64,000 nt of DNA, from assembly GCF_022539315.1 (NCBI RefSeq), contig NC_066322.1, positions 22,454,765 through 22,518,764 on the forward strand. Direction: 5' to 3'. Within the stretch, counting starts at the first letter, position 1. Each line of letters starts with the position of its first letter. The position numbers and the translations under genes are program-made. This stretch comes from Serinus canaria (Eukaryota; Chordata; Aves; Passeriformes; Fringillidae). Below the pieces are notes generated by a model. The model saw only the letters and a program-made list of their open reading frames with translations, did not search any database and was not told the origin of the DNA. Below, piece by piece: positions 40,000-52,100 of this stretch.

Positions 40000-42875
40000 C
40001 AGAACACCAAGGTTTTTACCTGCCACACCTCTAGGAGTACACAATTCCCTGCAGTGAAAGCAACACATGGCCCCAGGATGCTTCATCTTGTGGGAATGCA
40101 GCCACAGTGGGCTGCCCTGGCTGGGAACCTCAAGAGATCACTCTTTTATAAAGACAGGACTTGTACCAGGCAGGCAGGGGGTGCCCCAAATTGAGGCAGT
40201 CTCCAACTACACTGACTATGCATCAGATCATGAAAGGACCCAATTATATCTTTAATTAGGTGAGAGTGACCTACAGCTGGGAGCTTGCTGTATTTGCACT
40301 CATCAGTAGATCACTGTTTATCAGTGCCACTCTACTGTAAGCAACTTTTAGTTGTACAGCATGGCAGCTACAAAATGTAACTGTATAAGAATCTTTTTAT
40401 TCCCTTAAATTAAACAGGAAAAAAGGAAAGAGTTCCTCCACTCAATAGACTCAAAGTGCAGAGGAAGTAATTCCAGAGGGTGGAAGAGGTGATCAGGGCA
40501 AATTAGACAAAATCCCTAATTTTAGAATGCTTTAAGTTATGGAAGCATCATCTTTAACTAAATATTTTATGTGAAGCACTATATAATATGCTATTTTAAT
40601 ATTAAAAGTACCATGTAATTCAGAATAATATTAATAAATAAAATGCACACAACTCGTGTGTGTCCCTGAACCAGTTGTGTCTGACAGGACACAATTTAAA
40701 TCTTGGCTGTCCAGGGAGCATTCTAAGCAGAGAGCAGGAAAAATGTAAATGAGATAATTAGTCTGGAGATGAGACAATTGCTGCAGACATACAGCTATGC
40801 ATGAAGATTCTGGGGATAAGGAAAAGGCCAAGTGCTTTTCCTTAAGCCTCTGAGAGCTGTGCTACAGATTTACTAAGAAGGAAGATTTCAAAACAACTGC
40901 TTCATCACAAGCCAATTAAAATTTGAATTATACTGTCTTAAGTTTTGAAAAGCTGTCAAATCTACAGATAATTCCTCAGACCTTAATGCTGCAATGCATG
41001 CCCAGTCTATTTTTGTGTCTGCATGAAATAACACCCACCACAATGTGCTGTGGGATCAAAACACAGCACAGTCATATTGAAATACATTTAACACAGCCAA
41101 GTTTTGTCTTTAAAATCTAGTTTTATCTAATGTGCTTAGACACAGCCTGTTCTTGGAGTGCTTATGTGTGGACTGTTAAGTGGATTGATTTGTCCTGTAA
41201 AAGTAATAAATTGAAACCACAGCAACAATGAGATATTAGGAGTTCCTTGTGGTAGAATGGGACTTTTACTATTAACACGGGGTTTGGACTTCTCTTAAGT
41301 GCTTCAAATCAACTTAATTATGTTTCCACTGATTTTGGTTAGGGTGCAGTCTTTGGCAGCCACTGTAAGCTTGTGCTAGGGATCTTTTAGAGCCCATACC
41401 TCCCCACTGCTGTAGGTCTGCAGAGATAGCACAAATTATAGGGATTCTACAAAATCAAAATTTAGTTTTGCTCCACATACTGTTCTTTGCCTCAAACCCA
41501 CACTTTAGGGCAGTGTTTGCCATAAAATAAGGGAGATTTTCTTTTTCCAACTCTTTTACCAGTATTCAGAACACTGCATGAAAGCCTGTGTCCCACTGTG
41601 CCTCAAGATCAGTGAGAGATTAGCACTTTTTGAGTTTAAGGGTTTTTGGTTTTCACTGTTGTTGGTCCTCAGCAAGAGAGATCTGAGAGTTTCTTTGAAT
41701 GATACTCACTGCAATATATACACATCTCCAGAGGCCAGCCACAATCTGCTCCCTTTTCTTGGTACACCTATTTTGAACATTTTAAATATTAGTCCAAAAT
41801 TTCAGCTGGCATCAACGAATATAAAATACATAACAGTTGAGAGAGGGAACTATGTGCTGTGCCATTAGTGATTTTGTTGGATTACTGTAAACACAGGGAT
41901 TACAGAGCCAGCAGAGTACAGAAGTATGAAGAGTATAAATGGCACCACTGATCATTCAAAGAGGAAAAAAGAAAATAAGGGAGATGAGATTGTGAGGCCA
42001 CAGCTTGACCACTACAAGTGTTAGAGAGGCCACTATAAACTCCCTCCAGGTAAGAGAGGGGTGCAGGAAACAGGTCAGGGAGCAGCAGATCAGTGTTTCA
42101 TTGGGACTGCCCATTCATTACCCAGGGCTGATATCACTTTCATTTTTCATTTCTAGCAGTGTAGTGCAGTCTCAGGAATGCATCATTGCCTTCTGCAGGT
42201 GTCTCTGGAAAGGCATGGCAGAACTGCTTTGCAAGAAACAGAGACAATTAATTTCAATTACTTTAGATCACATGGTGTCAGTTCATGTTCCTCTATAAGG
42301 CAATTTAAAATCCTGCACTTGTAGGCTGTCGTTACAGGCACGCCAGCTTTTTGTCATCATTTGGAAATTTGAAATACAGTCACAGAAGAAGAATAAGGGC
42401 TAAGAAAAAACATAAACCAGAAAAATGACAAACACTGAGTTAGAAACTTGCAGAGTTTTGAGAATTGCTTGATCACAGGAAGATGAAGATTGTGTAGGTC
42501 ACCACTGCTCGCAGCTGTGAGAAAGGACAGGGATTTGAACAGTCTGTTCTACTGCAGCAAAGCTCAGCTCAAACAAGCAAACTTCACTGAGGAACTCGCC
42601 CCATTCAGTTAAACAAAACCTTGCTTTTCAAGTTCTTGGAAACCATCAGTGCCCACTGTTCTTGGGAGAGAAGGTTTAGTCAGCAATATTCAGCAGCACC
42701 AGCTGTGGCCCCAAATGCCCCTATCTTAGTTCAGTCTTCCTAATCATAGATGTATTTCTGCAATATCCTTTGGTTCAGAAAGCATCACAAAGCCAAGATT
42801 TGGGGAATTATTTCTTCTCATTTTCCTCTTATTTTTTCCCTATCACTCATCAAGTGCTTCTCCCCATCACTGGCA

Positions 42876-42925
42876 ATTTGCTTATATTTTCCTATTTCCG
42901 ATTTTTGCTTATATGTTCCTATTCC
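42876..42925 (+). repeat. Imperfect ~26-bp tandem duplication
   Basis: Two adjacent pyrimidine-rich copies share the wording tttgcttatat, ttcctatt and cc, at 42876-42899 and 42902-42925. Differences between copies suggest it is not recent. Confidence 0.6.
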
Positions 42926-43201
42926 CTTTTTCTGCTTTCTTTCTCAAGGGATACTGGTCCTCCTATTCAGCTGGAGACTGCTCACTCTAAAAGTGAAGTC
43001 TGAGATGGGAGAAGAGTATAAACAAGAACGGTTCTTGTGAATTTTGGCTTTCCTCAAAATAAATATGTACCGAGAACTCTGACAGTTGGTAATGTTGCAG
43101 AAATTTAGTGCTGAGTTCAAACCTCTTTTCTTGCTTTCATAGGTACTGCGTGCTTGTATTTAAGGCATTGGTAAAACTGCACACAGTTACCACCACCTAA
43201 A

Positions 43202-43260
43202 TACCTGGCTAGTCATAACCTCTGTGTTCCTCATAATTAATGGAAATGGATGAGGAATTT
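43202..43260 (+). repeat. Possible MIR-like relic
   Basis: The order agtcataacctctgtgttcc, tcat and aatggaaatggatgagga resembles the MIR consensus segment running from the conserved aagtcacttaacctctctg block through the downstream aaaatggggat block. The match is diverged and short; repeat-library alignment would decide. Confidence 0.22.
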
Positions 43261-44403
43261 GAATTTGGTGAACAGTTAGGTGTCTGTGATTTTAAGCTGT
43301 TTAACCTGGCACAGAAATCTGAGAGCTGATGAAACCTCCTTGCTTCCTCCAGGCCCAGATTTCGTCATGATACATGTATTTTTTCTTTGTGGAAAACAGA
43401 TTAGTTGCACAATGATCCCGCTCCTGCTTTGTAGATGGCTCCTGTTCCCTTTGCACAGAGGTTAACAACTATGCTGAATAAAATGGAGCACATAATGAGG
43501 AATTTCCTGATTTGAATTTATGTTACAGTGCAACTCTGTGTTCCAAAGTCTGCCTTCAGCTGCAGCTCCCATGCTCTGAGGGCATAGTTTTCATCCAGAC
43601 TGTTCTCAGATGACAAGATATTGCTAACTTTAACATTCCTACTAGAACAATGCAACAATTACTAACAAACCTTCACCTGATTTTCAAAAAATAGATTCTG
43701 CACATGCAGCACTGGAGAGTGCTCAAGCAAGAAGAAGGCAGATGTTTTCTTGACTATTATCCAGCCTTCCTCCCTCAAAACTCATCTCTAACTCATCTTC
43801 CAACTCCAAACACTACTCACACTTCCACAGAGCATGTTGCAGGAGAGACTGCCTGAGAAATGTTAGTGACTTGATCACTTCATTAGCCAAACTTCTCAAT
43901 AATTGGAACTTTAGGTTTGGAGGCCTAAACCACATATTTTATCTCACACATTTAGGAGACAGCCACCTTCAATGGTGTGTAATGTATATGTAAGCAAAGG
44001 AAAGGCTGAGTTTCAGGACCTATAAGAAACACAGTAATATTCCAATTCCCAAGTCTGACTTTCTGAATTCCACAGGTCTGGATCAAACCTCTCCACTCCA
44101 CGCTCATCTAAACACCAAGCTGCATCTGTTCAGCCTGGAACACGTTCCACTCACATGGCAAGGACTCTGCAGGCCTTTTTCCCCTGCAGATCTACAATTA
44201 CAATGAGGTCTCAGATCTGATTAAGGAATGCATTTCACTCAATACTAAGAGCCTGGGGGTTAACAGCATAGAAAATCTATTGTCAATGCAAAGAAATGAC
44301 CATATTACTTTTCCATCTAGCTACAGGCAAGAATTCCTTCAATGCGGCTGAAAAGTTTTAATGATACTACAAAATATGTCAGAGAATTTTGAAAAATATA
44401 ATG

Positions 44404-44421
44404 ATATATATATATATATAT
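44404..44421. repeat. (AT)9 dinucleotide repeat
   Basis: Eighteen bases of perfect AT repeat. Confidence 0.9.
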
Positions 44422-44910
44422 GGTAAGAACCCAGTATTTGCCTGGTAAAATACCAGACAAACATGTTTAAATAATTTACAATAGTGAATATACAGACTGT
44501 CTGAAAGCCCTTTAATCATTTCCCACTGCCAAAAAAAGAACACTACCTTTACACAGTGCAGAGAAAATATCAATGCTGTTAACTCCTTATGGGAGACAGA
44601 GAGGGTTCTGGAAATACTAATGACAATGAAACCTTACAAAAAGATATGAAAATCAGCACAGCAAGTTGACCAGCAGACAAACGCGAGAGCAGAAAAGAGC
44701 AGCAGCTGTTTGGAAAGAAACAAGAGATGTTTCCAGCTGTAATTTCCATAAGTAGATCAGGGACAGATCTCAAGCTTGAACTGACAGGAGCCTGCCCACA
44801 CAGCATCACCAGGAAGCATCCAGAGGAAAGGATTCTGGGAAATAAGAGAGGCCTTAAGGGCCTTTTTCACCTTTGTGAACTGGAATTGAGTTCTGTTCCC
44901 CAGCGAGCAC
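44422..44910. other. Noncoding stretch upstream of the CpG-dense LTR
   Basis: No gene recognised. The sequence is CpG-poor, in contrast to the LTR that follows. The minus-strand frame 44757-45209 and plus-strand frame 44912-45367 run across the LTR and are by-products of its GC-rich composition. Confidence 0.6.
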
Positions 44911-45205
44911 TGTGGGAGGGGTTCAGCTGGGGGTGAGACAGAAGGAAAGCGGGATGGGGCAGGGATGGGCTGGCAAGGCACGCGGGCACCGCGCCATCCA
45001 GGAGGCGCCGGGACGAGGGACACGGACACCGTGGGGAGTGGTGACACCGCTCTGGCAGCCAACACCTGCCTGTTCTGGGTTAAGTTTAGAGCATAAAAGG
45101 GTTTGTTGCAATAAACAACCTTCCTCAGGACCAGCAAGGAGGGTCTTTGCTCCCCACTACTGCAAAGGATCACACCCACATCAGCCCATCTGGTGCCACA
45201 CCCAG
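44911..45205 (+). mobile_element. CpG-dense LTR, ERVK/alpharetrovirus-like
   Basis: The left end TGTGGGAGG (44911) pairs with CCACA near the right end (ending 45200 or 45210) to form a short terminal inverted repeat. Inside are a TATA-like ataaaa (45093-45098) and AATAAA (45110-45115), 17 bases apart, the compact R region typical of avian alpharetrovirus/ERVK LTRs. The U3-like part 44949-45050 carries about eleven CpGs in a window that otherwise nearly lacks them, which suggests recent insertion before CpG decay. A primer-binding-site-like tggtgcc (45191-45197) follows catcagccca, so the LTR may instead end at 45188 with a stub of internal sequence. No clean target-site duplication was found and no retroviral coding region follows, so it is a solo or truncated copy. 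Confidence 0.6.
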
Positions 45206-46130
45206 CCACAGCAGGGAATGCACAGAAGCTACCCAGGTCACTGGGTGCACTTCACATTCTTTGAGTCAAAAACACATATAAAATATCATATTCCAGATAA
45301 CAGCCATCATGAAGTTGCTGAGCAACCACAGTTTGGATCAGACTCTTGTAAATGTTTTCAGAAATAAAATAGCAAATTAATTAACTGCAAAAATATCACT
45401 CAGCATTGAAAAGCAGGGACTGAGCAGACAAGTACAATTCCAGTCTTGAGGAGTTCACCAATCCAATAGGCACAAGAGTGATGCAGCATATACCTTACAA
45501 TCAGTGAACTGGTTAAAATGGGTTGTAATTAATATGTCACTGTATGCATAGACAAGCTCAAAACAGGCAATTTTAAGACCAGTTACTGTGCCCTGTGAGA
45601 TAGCAAATGATAACAATTTTGTAGTGATTTTTTAAATATAAAAAGATATTTAATGCTTTCTTTTTAATGCAGTTGGTCTTTGATCTTCAGGCACTCGTAA
45701 TATAAATACAGTACCTCCCAACTTCTCACTCAAGATAGAACAAACAAAAATATAAGTACCACATAATCCTGGGGGTAGGTAGCTCCCAGGGACTTAGAAA
45801 ATAAAACCAGAAATAAGCATTATTATAAATACTTCCGAGAGAAACAGTAACCAAATGGATGGGAACAAAGTCCCAGGCTTTCTTCTCTACGGATCAAGAC
45901 CAACATGACCCAAGTTGTGCTGTATAACATAAATATCTATATAAATATATGTGCATGCTAAGTGGATTCATATCAATTAGAGAAAGAGCAATCAGCAAAG
46001 ACTGTTCCTCCTCCTGTGGCTCTGCTCCCCTGAAGAGAAACAGCTGCGTGGCATCCCAGCAGCAGGAAGGAAGCTCAGAGCCCATTTCAATGCTGTTTAA
46101 TTCCCGTTTCCTCAGTTTAGATGCAAAAGC
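45206..46130. other. Noncoding stretch after the LTR
   Basis: Returns abruptly to AT-rich, CpG-poor sequence. No gag-like or other frame is seen. Confidence 0.6.
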
Positions 46131-46155
46131 TCCCATCCCATCCCATCCCATCCCA
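46131..46155 (+). repeat. (TCCCA)5 pentanucleotide repeat
   Basis: Five exact TCCCA units. Confidence 0.92.
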
Positions 46156-46649
46156 CGTGCTCAGCAGCAGTGAAAGAGATGAGACAGCACATGCTGAGAG
46201 AGCAAAGTCTGTCAGAGCTCATAGAGGACAGGAACCTGCCAACACTCCCTAACCTCCCCTGCACTTCATGTTAGGCTTCACTTCAGGAATGACTCTGCAT
46301 TGCTTTCTCACAGATGTGGAAGATATAAAAAGGCAAACAAAATCTCTGGCATGATCTTCATGTGCAGGACTCACTTTATCTTTTACTCTTCCTCCTATCT
46401 GGCAGCAATATTTTTGTTCATGGAATTCAGCATATTTTGAATTACACAATCAGACTTTCTGCAGACTAAGTCACACCAGATATTTTCTTCCTATAAGTTT
46501 TTTTCCAGTTTTCTCTTTAATCACAGCAAGCACACTGTATCATTGGGTTTTTTTTTTTTTATGTCATTAATCTCTATATTTTTTTATAAAAAAAGATTTC
46601 CCTGTCTTTTGTCCCACTGCCTCTTTCCCTGCTTTCTTTTAAACCTCAG
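46156..46649. other. Noncoding stretch ending in long pyrimidine tract
   Basis: It contains a T13 run at 46548-46560. From about 46600 it becomes a C/T tract ending in aaacctcag at 46641-46649, the acceptor of the 27-nt candidate listed next. Confidence 0.6.
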
Positions 46650-46676
46650 AGTGTAACCTGCTGCCTGTAACAGGAG
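46650..46676 (+). other. Candidate 27-nt microexon
   Basis: An excellent acceptor (about 45 bases of mostly C/T ending in cctcag at 46649) and an excellent donor (GAG/GTGAGT at 46674-46682) enclose 27 bases, a multiple of three. Only one frame is open, phase 1 in and phase 1 out, with complete codons CNLLPVTG; the other two hit TAA. I recognise neither the peptide nor a host gene. It is not in-frame with the 156-nt candidate 0.7 kb downstream, so the two cannot be joined directly as coding exons. Confidence 0.18.
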
Positions 46677-46759
46677 GTGAGTTTTTTTTCCTCACCTGCC
46701 TGTCAGTTCAGTGGCCAGCCCCCAGTCCTGGGCAGCTTTCCAGCAGGAGAGTCTGGACT

Positions 46760-46845
46760 TCAGAGCCTGACCTTTAAGTACTCTGCAGTCACTGTGGAAG
46801 CTTCCATTGATTTCAATGGCATTTGCAGCAGGGCCTTGGCCCTTA
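46760..46845. repeat. Ancient amniote interspersed repeat fragment
   Basis: The succession cagagcctgacc, then ccattgatttcaatggc and cagcagggccttggccc resembles a widespread sauropsid repeat whose copies carry the words ccattgacttcaatggg followed by a gatcaggccc block. I recall this wording from turtle and bird genomes but cannot name the family with certainty. The divergence implies an old copy. Confidence 0.4.
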
Positions 46846-47397
46846 GTGTGACCTTATTTTCTGCCTAAAACATCAATTGCTGACAACACTGGCAAAGGTA
46901 ATCAATTTTATTCCAGCTGTAAATTTCATTTCATTGGCTAGTGTAGCTCTGTAGATCTGTGTAAAGAATATTCTAAGCCCTACAGTATTATAAACCTGGC
47001 CTTACAAATTTAAAACGAATGCAGCAAAATCTTCAAAACCACACCCACCCACAATATTCCCATCAATATTTTAAGGTACTTTATAGGATTATGTACAGCT
47101 AGAGATTTGAATATCAGTACACTCCTCCAGACAATGCTGTCCAGTAAGTCAAGGGTTTCCTTCCATGAAATGGACTTCTCTTTAGGTGAGGACGTGGCCA
47201 TTGCATTGGTTATGGTGCAAGAAGAGGTTTCTTGGCATGCAGTTACAGAAAGGGATGTATAATCCCACTGAACTATTTTCTCAGGTGACTGACATTAATC
47301 CCTGCCTGAGCAGCACTGAAATGATGTGCTAACACACCCTGCAATCAGGGAGCAAGGTCCAGCACCAGCTCTACCACTGGTGTTCTCATTCATACAG
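46846..47397. other. Noncoding stretch
   Basis: No gene recognised. It ends in ttctcattcatacag, the acceptor-like sequence of the next entry. Confidence 0.55.
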
Positions 47398-47553
47398 CTC
47401 AGACTCAGGAGCTGCATTACTATTCAGTGTAAAAGCTTTCACTGTGAGATGTGGAAGGCTGACCCTTGTGCCCTGTACAGCTGGTGGTTCAGAGCCAGAG
47501 ACAGCATTTATTCAACTTGAGCTGTCAGATAGAAAGGGCAAGTGTACTGGCAG
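47398..47553 (+). other. Candidate 156-nt exon-like interval
   Basis: A fair-to-good acceptor (ggtgttctcattcatacag, ending 47397) and a perfect donor (CAG/GTAAGT at 47551-47559) enclose 156 bases, a multiple of three. One frame is open throughout, entering in phase 2 and leaving in phase 2, and includes GAALLFSVKAFTVRCGRLTL and ETAFIQLELSDRKGKCTG. The alternating hydrophobic pattern is beta-strand-like, but I recognise no domain. The other two frames are stopped. A frame of this length stays open by chance fairly often, so splice evidence or conservation is decisive. Confidence 0.22.
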
Positions 47554-48959
47554 GTAAGTGAATTAAGCACTGTTCAGTAGTTAATAATATCTAATTATTC
47601 ATGACACATCTATCATATGCTGTTAAGAGGACATTAAAAATGCTAATGCCTGGGCATCCTATTCAGTAACACATCTGCTAAGAAACACAGAGTGTGTGTG
47701 TTTCAGGTACTGCTGATTGCATTCTGGCTTTCTTCTCCTCACAGAAAATATATTTCCTAATTTTATTTACTTTCAAGTGAGCTGCAGCTTCCATATAATA
47801 AAAGTAAAACAAACAGAACTTGAAAAATCCCTGGTTGCTGCAAAGGGCAGTGTAACAATGTGCTGTAATGCCCGCTGTTCATAATCCAGTCAGAAGTGTA
47901 CAGCACTGCTCTGTATCTCTGCAGCACAGCACAGAGCAGGTATTTTCATTTGGAGTTATTTATGGCTATTTACTTTGCATTTTGGATGCTATACCCGGGC
48001 TTTGCTAGTTTCCTATAAAGCAAACAGTCATGAACTCTATTACCATAAATGAGACAAATGTTTGACCCAGCTCTCTATCAAGTCAAGCAGTAAGAGAATG
48101 ATGATATACAGACAAAGATTTGCATAACTCAGTACTGGAATGTCTAGCCTATCCTAAAAAGAGCTTAAAATATCTCCAATATAATCAGGTCTTTAATTTC
48201 TAGAAATGCACAAGTTTAAATCGCTTCTGCTGATCCTCACGTTTCAATGGGAACAAAAGCATCTTCAAAACAAGGCTATCTATCTTGCTCTGAAATAAAA
48301 AAGTAAATATTTCTATTGAGTCTGCTTCTGGCATCCTTAATGAAAGGACTAAAATTTCTGAAGATAGCTGAACTAGTGCCAATCTATATAGCTACTCTTT
48401 CACAGCTACAGATGGAGTTTGTGTTCATCACTCTCCTCATTTTTACTGTTATTGGCACTAATGTAAATATATTTTATAAACATCTTCTGTATAAGGATTG
48501 TTTTGGTAGCTCTAATAGTATTGATATTTGCTTGTCAAGTATAATATGCCCTCATCAGGCACAGAAGAAAATCATCTCTTCCTCCTGGCAGCTTAAGTGC
48601 CAAACCCAATCAATTTAACCACTTGACACTTAGCTAAATTGCACCTAGCTCACCACTGAACACCCCGAGCACATGCTAATTGACTTGAACTTCAGGGGGA
48701 AGAGAGAGGTCTAATTGCTCTCATTTCAGCACAGCCACATCCCTGGTCATTAGCTGAGTGGCTGGTGATTCACACTGCCCACATCACTGGTAGCACCCCG
48801 GGAGACCAGGACTGATCATCCACTCTCCAACAGATCTTCCCAAGAGCCTTCCAGGCTGCAGTTCCAAGGACAGCTCAGGAGGAATCTGGAGCAGTCAGAG
48901 CATCTCTCTGTCAAACTGAGGTTCCTGTCATGGGCACAGTTCTGTGTGCACTGTCACAG
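47554..48959. other. Noncoding stretch
   Basis: No gene recognised. The part from about 48780 may belong to the CR1 element that follows, but similarity is not clear by eye before 48960. Confidence 0.55.
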
Positions 48960-49104
48960 CATCCAGCCTTGGAAATGTTCTAAATGTGAACATTTGTGTC
49001 TGGATGAGGTCCCAGAAATAGGAGTCTGAGCCCAAAGCTGACCCTGCTTTGAGCAAGGGCTTGGACAAGAGATCTCCAAATGTCCTTTCTGACCTGAATT
49101 ATCT
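48960..49104 (+). mobile_element. CR1 LINE 3'-end fragment
   Basis: The stretch ends in words characteristic of the CR1 3' region: ccctgctttgagcaagggct (49042-49061), tggacaagagatctccaaat and gtcctttctgacctgaattat, which follow the CR1 order of Leu-rich ORF2 tail then ctttgagcagg, ttggactagatgatctcc, gaggtcccttccaacc. The upstream ccttggaaatgttctaaatg matches the preceding CR1 segment. It is 5'-truncated, as most CR1 copies are, and lacks clear terminal octamer repeats. The divergence suggests an old copy. It places the window in an amniote, consistent with a bird. Confidence 0.78.
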
Positions 49105-52100
49105 GCTGATTTTTCAGTATTGGAGAGTAATAAGAAACCATTACAAATCAAATTCCTGAAATAATAAAAAAAATATGAATAAAGTGATTCTTCCATTTAA
49201 TGAAAGTTTAGAGAATAACTCAAGGATGGAAACTAACAGGGATCCTACAAAAATTACTGTCTGATTTATTCAACCTTTTCTTGTAACTTTCCTTTTCCAA
49301 GTACTGCCCAATTGATATCCAACATTATTTGCTGAAGTCAAGCCATGTATAATTCTGAACAATCCTAATATTAAACCCTTTGCAAGAAGAATGACTCTGA
49401 ATACAGAGATTATGCACTATGGGATACAGGAGTCCTCAGTTCCTGCACACACAATTTAATAGTAACAAAAATTACATTCCTAGATTAAGAGAGAGTTTAA
49501 TAAAATGGTGAGATTAAAGCTATATTATCTAAAAAGAAATCTCTGGAGTATGTGTGTCTGTAATTTTCCCCAAGAAATTACTTCAGTTAAAAGGAGTTCA
49601 AAATGGACTATAAAGGTATCACTCTACAATGTTATTAGAAATGTTATTCTGTAGCAGGCCTGTATTCTTCTGAGTTTATTTACATGGATTACTAAAACAG
49701 AGAACAAGATTTCCTTTGAAAAGTTGTAATTTAATTTTAGAACTGTTTGACCTGAGTAAGTGTATCCTGAAATGGTCTGTGGAAACTGGATTTTTTTCTA
49801 TATACAAAATACTGAGAGAAAAAATTTGGGGAAAAGTCATGTAGTGTGGAAACAGAACTAAAAGCTGAAGTTGCCTCAAAGAATGAGGTAATAAGTATGA
49901 AAAAAAAACCCCAACAAGAACAATCCACAAATCAAAGCCAACACAGAATCTCCATATCTGGCAAGTAGGAGGCAGTGGGAAAAACTCCAAACCATCAACC
50001 AGGGATGGTGTGCATGGTAGGAACACCTGTTTAAAGGAAAGTCATTCAGGCCCACAAGCACTTTGGAGCCAGCTCAGCTGGGTTTGTAAGCTCTAATGTA
50101 CTCCACTGCATTGGGAGTCATTTCCATTCATCATCAGCCATCCTTTAGCTGCCACAGGGCAAAGGCTCCCCCTGCCCTTGTGCTGTCCATCACACTGAGG
50201 GCTTTGGCCAGACCCCCAGCGAGCTGGAGAGAAGCACTTGGCAAGTTCATGACACTGTCATTTCACACCCTGTCCCTGTGCCCTGACCAGCAGCTCTGAA
50301 CTGACAGGGAGCCCTCCCCGATGAGCTCAGACTGTTCCTTGAGTTGTCTGTTGTCAAAACACAGATAGACTGAGATGATTTTCAAAGCCATCATCTGGCA
50401 GAAAGCTCTTAAAAATGCTCTGAGCTTTTCAGTGATTTCCATGCAGGCACAGAGTGAATAGCAGGAAGGGAGGCAGAGGAGAAAGAATTTGTGCAGAGCT
50501 GAGCAGCTACATGGTGTGATGGAGAACAGATGTGCTCACCTGGGAGAAAGGGAGAGGAGGTTGGCTTTGGCCTCTGTGAGCCCCTCCCTGAGCAGATCTA
50601 GCCCTTAACACAGGAAAATATAACTTTTACTGAGACCTACCCTCTGTGTTTCAAAGGTAATTTCAGATAAGTTCACTTCTGTGTGGTTATGATAAACTAA
50701 ACCAGATGTGTCCCACCTGCAATGTTCTAAAATTGATTACCAGCTTTTTCCTTTCACTGCTGAGTCATGCAAGTCATAAGCAATTCCAAAATACAAGAAG
50801 AAAAATCACAAGTAAAAGGCATAAGAATAAGATTAAAACTAATAAAAATGCTCCCTGAAAATAAAATAAACCCTCACATTTTAAAATGTACCTCTGAAAT
50901 ATTCATACATCATTTATTATCATTCACATTGTAAAGCCTACTTTCTCTTTTTCAAAAGTCTAATTTTCTCAGCTCTACTAGATTCACTCAAGCAAACTTA
51001 CAATTTACAAAGCCTTAAGTGGGCTGATTAAAATTTCCTCACACTTTGCAAGCATCTTTGGACAGAGCATTAATTTATTTTATACACTCTATTAATAGGA
51101 TCTTTTTGTGAGGCCATGGTACTGGACACCACACAGGCAAACAGTGAGAACCAATCTTGGCTGCCATTCTATTTAATTAAACAGTACCAATTGTAAGACA
51201 CTTGAAAATATTTGTTGTATGTCTAATAGAACTGGCCCCATAATTAATCAGTGGTAGAGAAGCCAATTGAGTATTGAAAACTTGATTGTCAGCTGAGGAA
51301 TTCATTCCTACAGGACACCAAAACCCCATTGTTCTCAATATCAGTCATTATTCCTCATTTATTTTAGTCTCTGTGATAACTTTGAACAGCATTGCCATGA
51401 ACTTCCCCAGGTCAGAGAAAAAGCAGGAAAACAAACTCTTCAGAGCCTTGTAAGAAACAACGTGCCTGACACACTGGCCCATTACATTCGTTGTTCTCAC
51501 CTCAGCTTCCTCTTTACTCAGAATTTCAAATTCTTGAGGATTTTCTGATCTGGCTGAGAGGACAAAGGGAAGAAAAGCACCCTTCTCCTCCAGGCCAAGG
51601 GCTGAGCTTTAGGAGAAGGGCAGCTTTTGTGGCTGCAGCCAGAAAGGCTCTGGTACCTCGGTGCACGCAGGGCTCACACAGCTGCAATAGCCCCCAGCAG
51701 TGTGTCAAGGGAACAGCACTAGCCTTGGGACTTCCCAGTATATTTCTACACTAAAAAATAAATGTTTCTCTTGTAGTGACATACAAAGGATTGGTTTTGT
51801 ACTGAAAAAAATTGGAAGAAAAAAAAAAAAAAAGAAAAAAGGCAAAAAAACCACCAAATGAAAACAAACAAACAAACAGAATGAAACTGACTGCAGTTTT
51901 CTGATAATGTATTGTTAGTGAGATTCTCTGCTTAATGGTTTGAAAGAAAAAAGTTCCAGTGCTCCATTTGATGCTTCATGAAATGAAGCAACTTTGTCAT
52001 ACTTCACTGCATTTAGACCTAACAACATGTCAAATTTTTCTGAAATAAACTGTGGGTCATTGACTGAGAAAATTTCCTCTGGCAGACCATATGCAGTGAG

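Larger units (their letters stand above)
40000..44403. other. Noncoding stretch
   Basis: No gene recognised. It includes an imperfect ~26-bp tandem duplication at 42876-42925 and a weak MIR-like segment at about 43202-43260. A CAG/GTAAGA donor-like site is at about 42048-42054, but the upstream acceptor is poor. Confidence 0.6.

Noticed and set aside
44757..45367. Two overlapping ~150-codon frames on opposite strands
   Set aside because: Both run across the GC-rich LTR, where stop codons are rare for compositional reasons; no retroviral or cellular protein similarity is evident.
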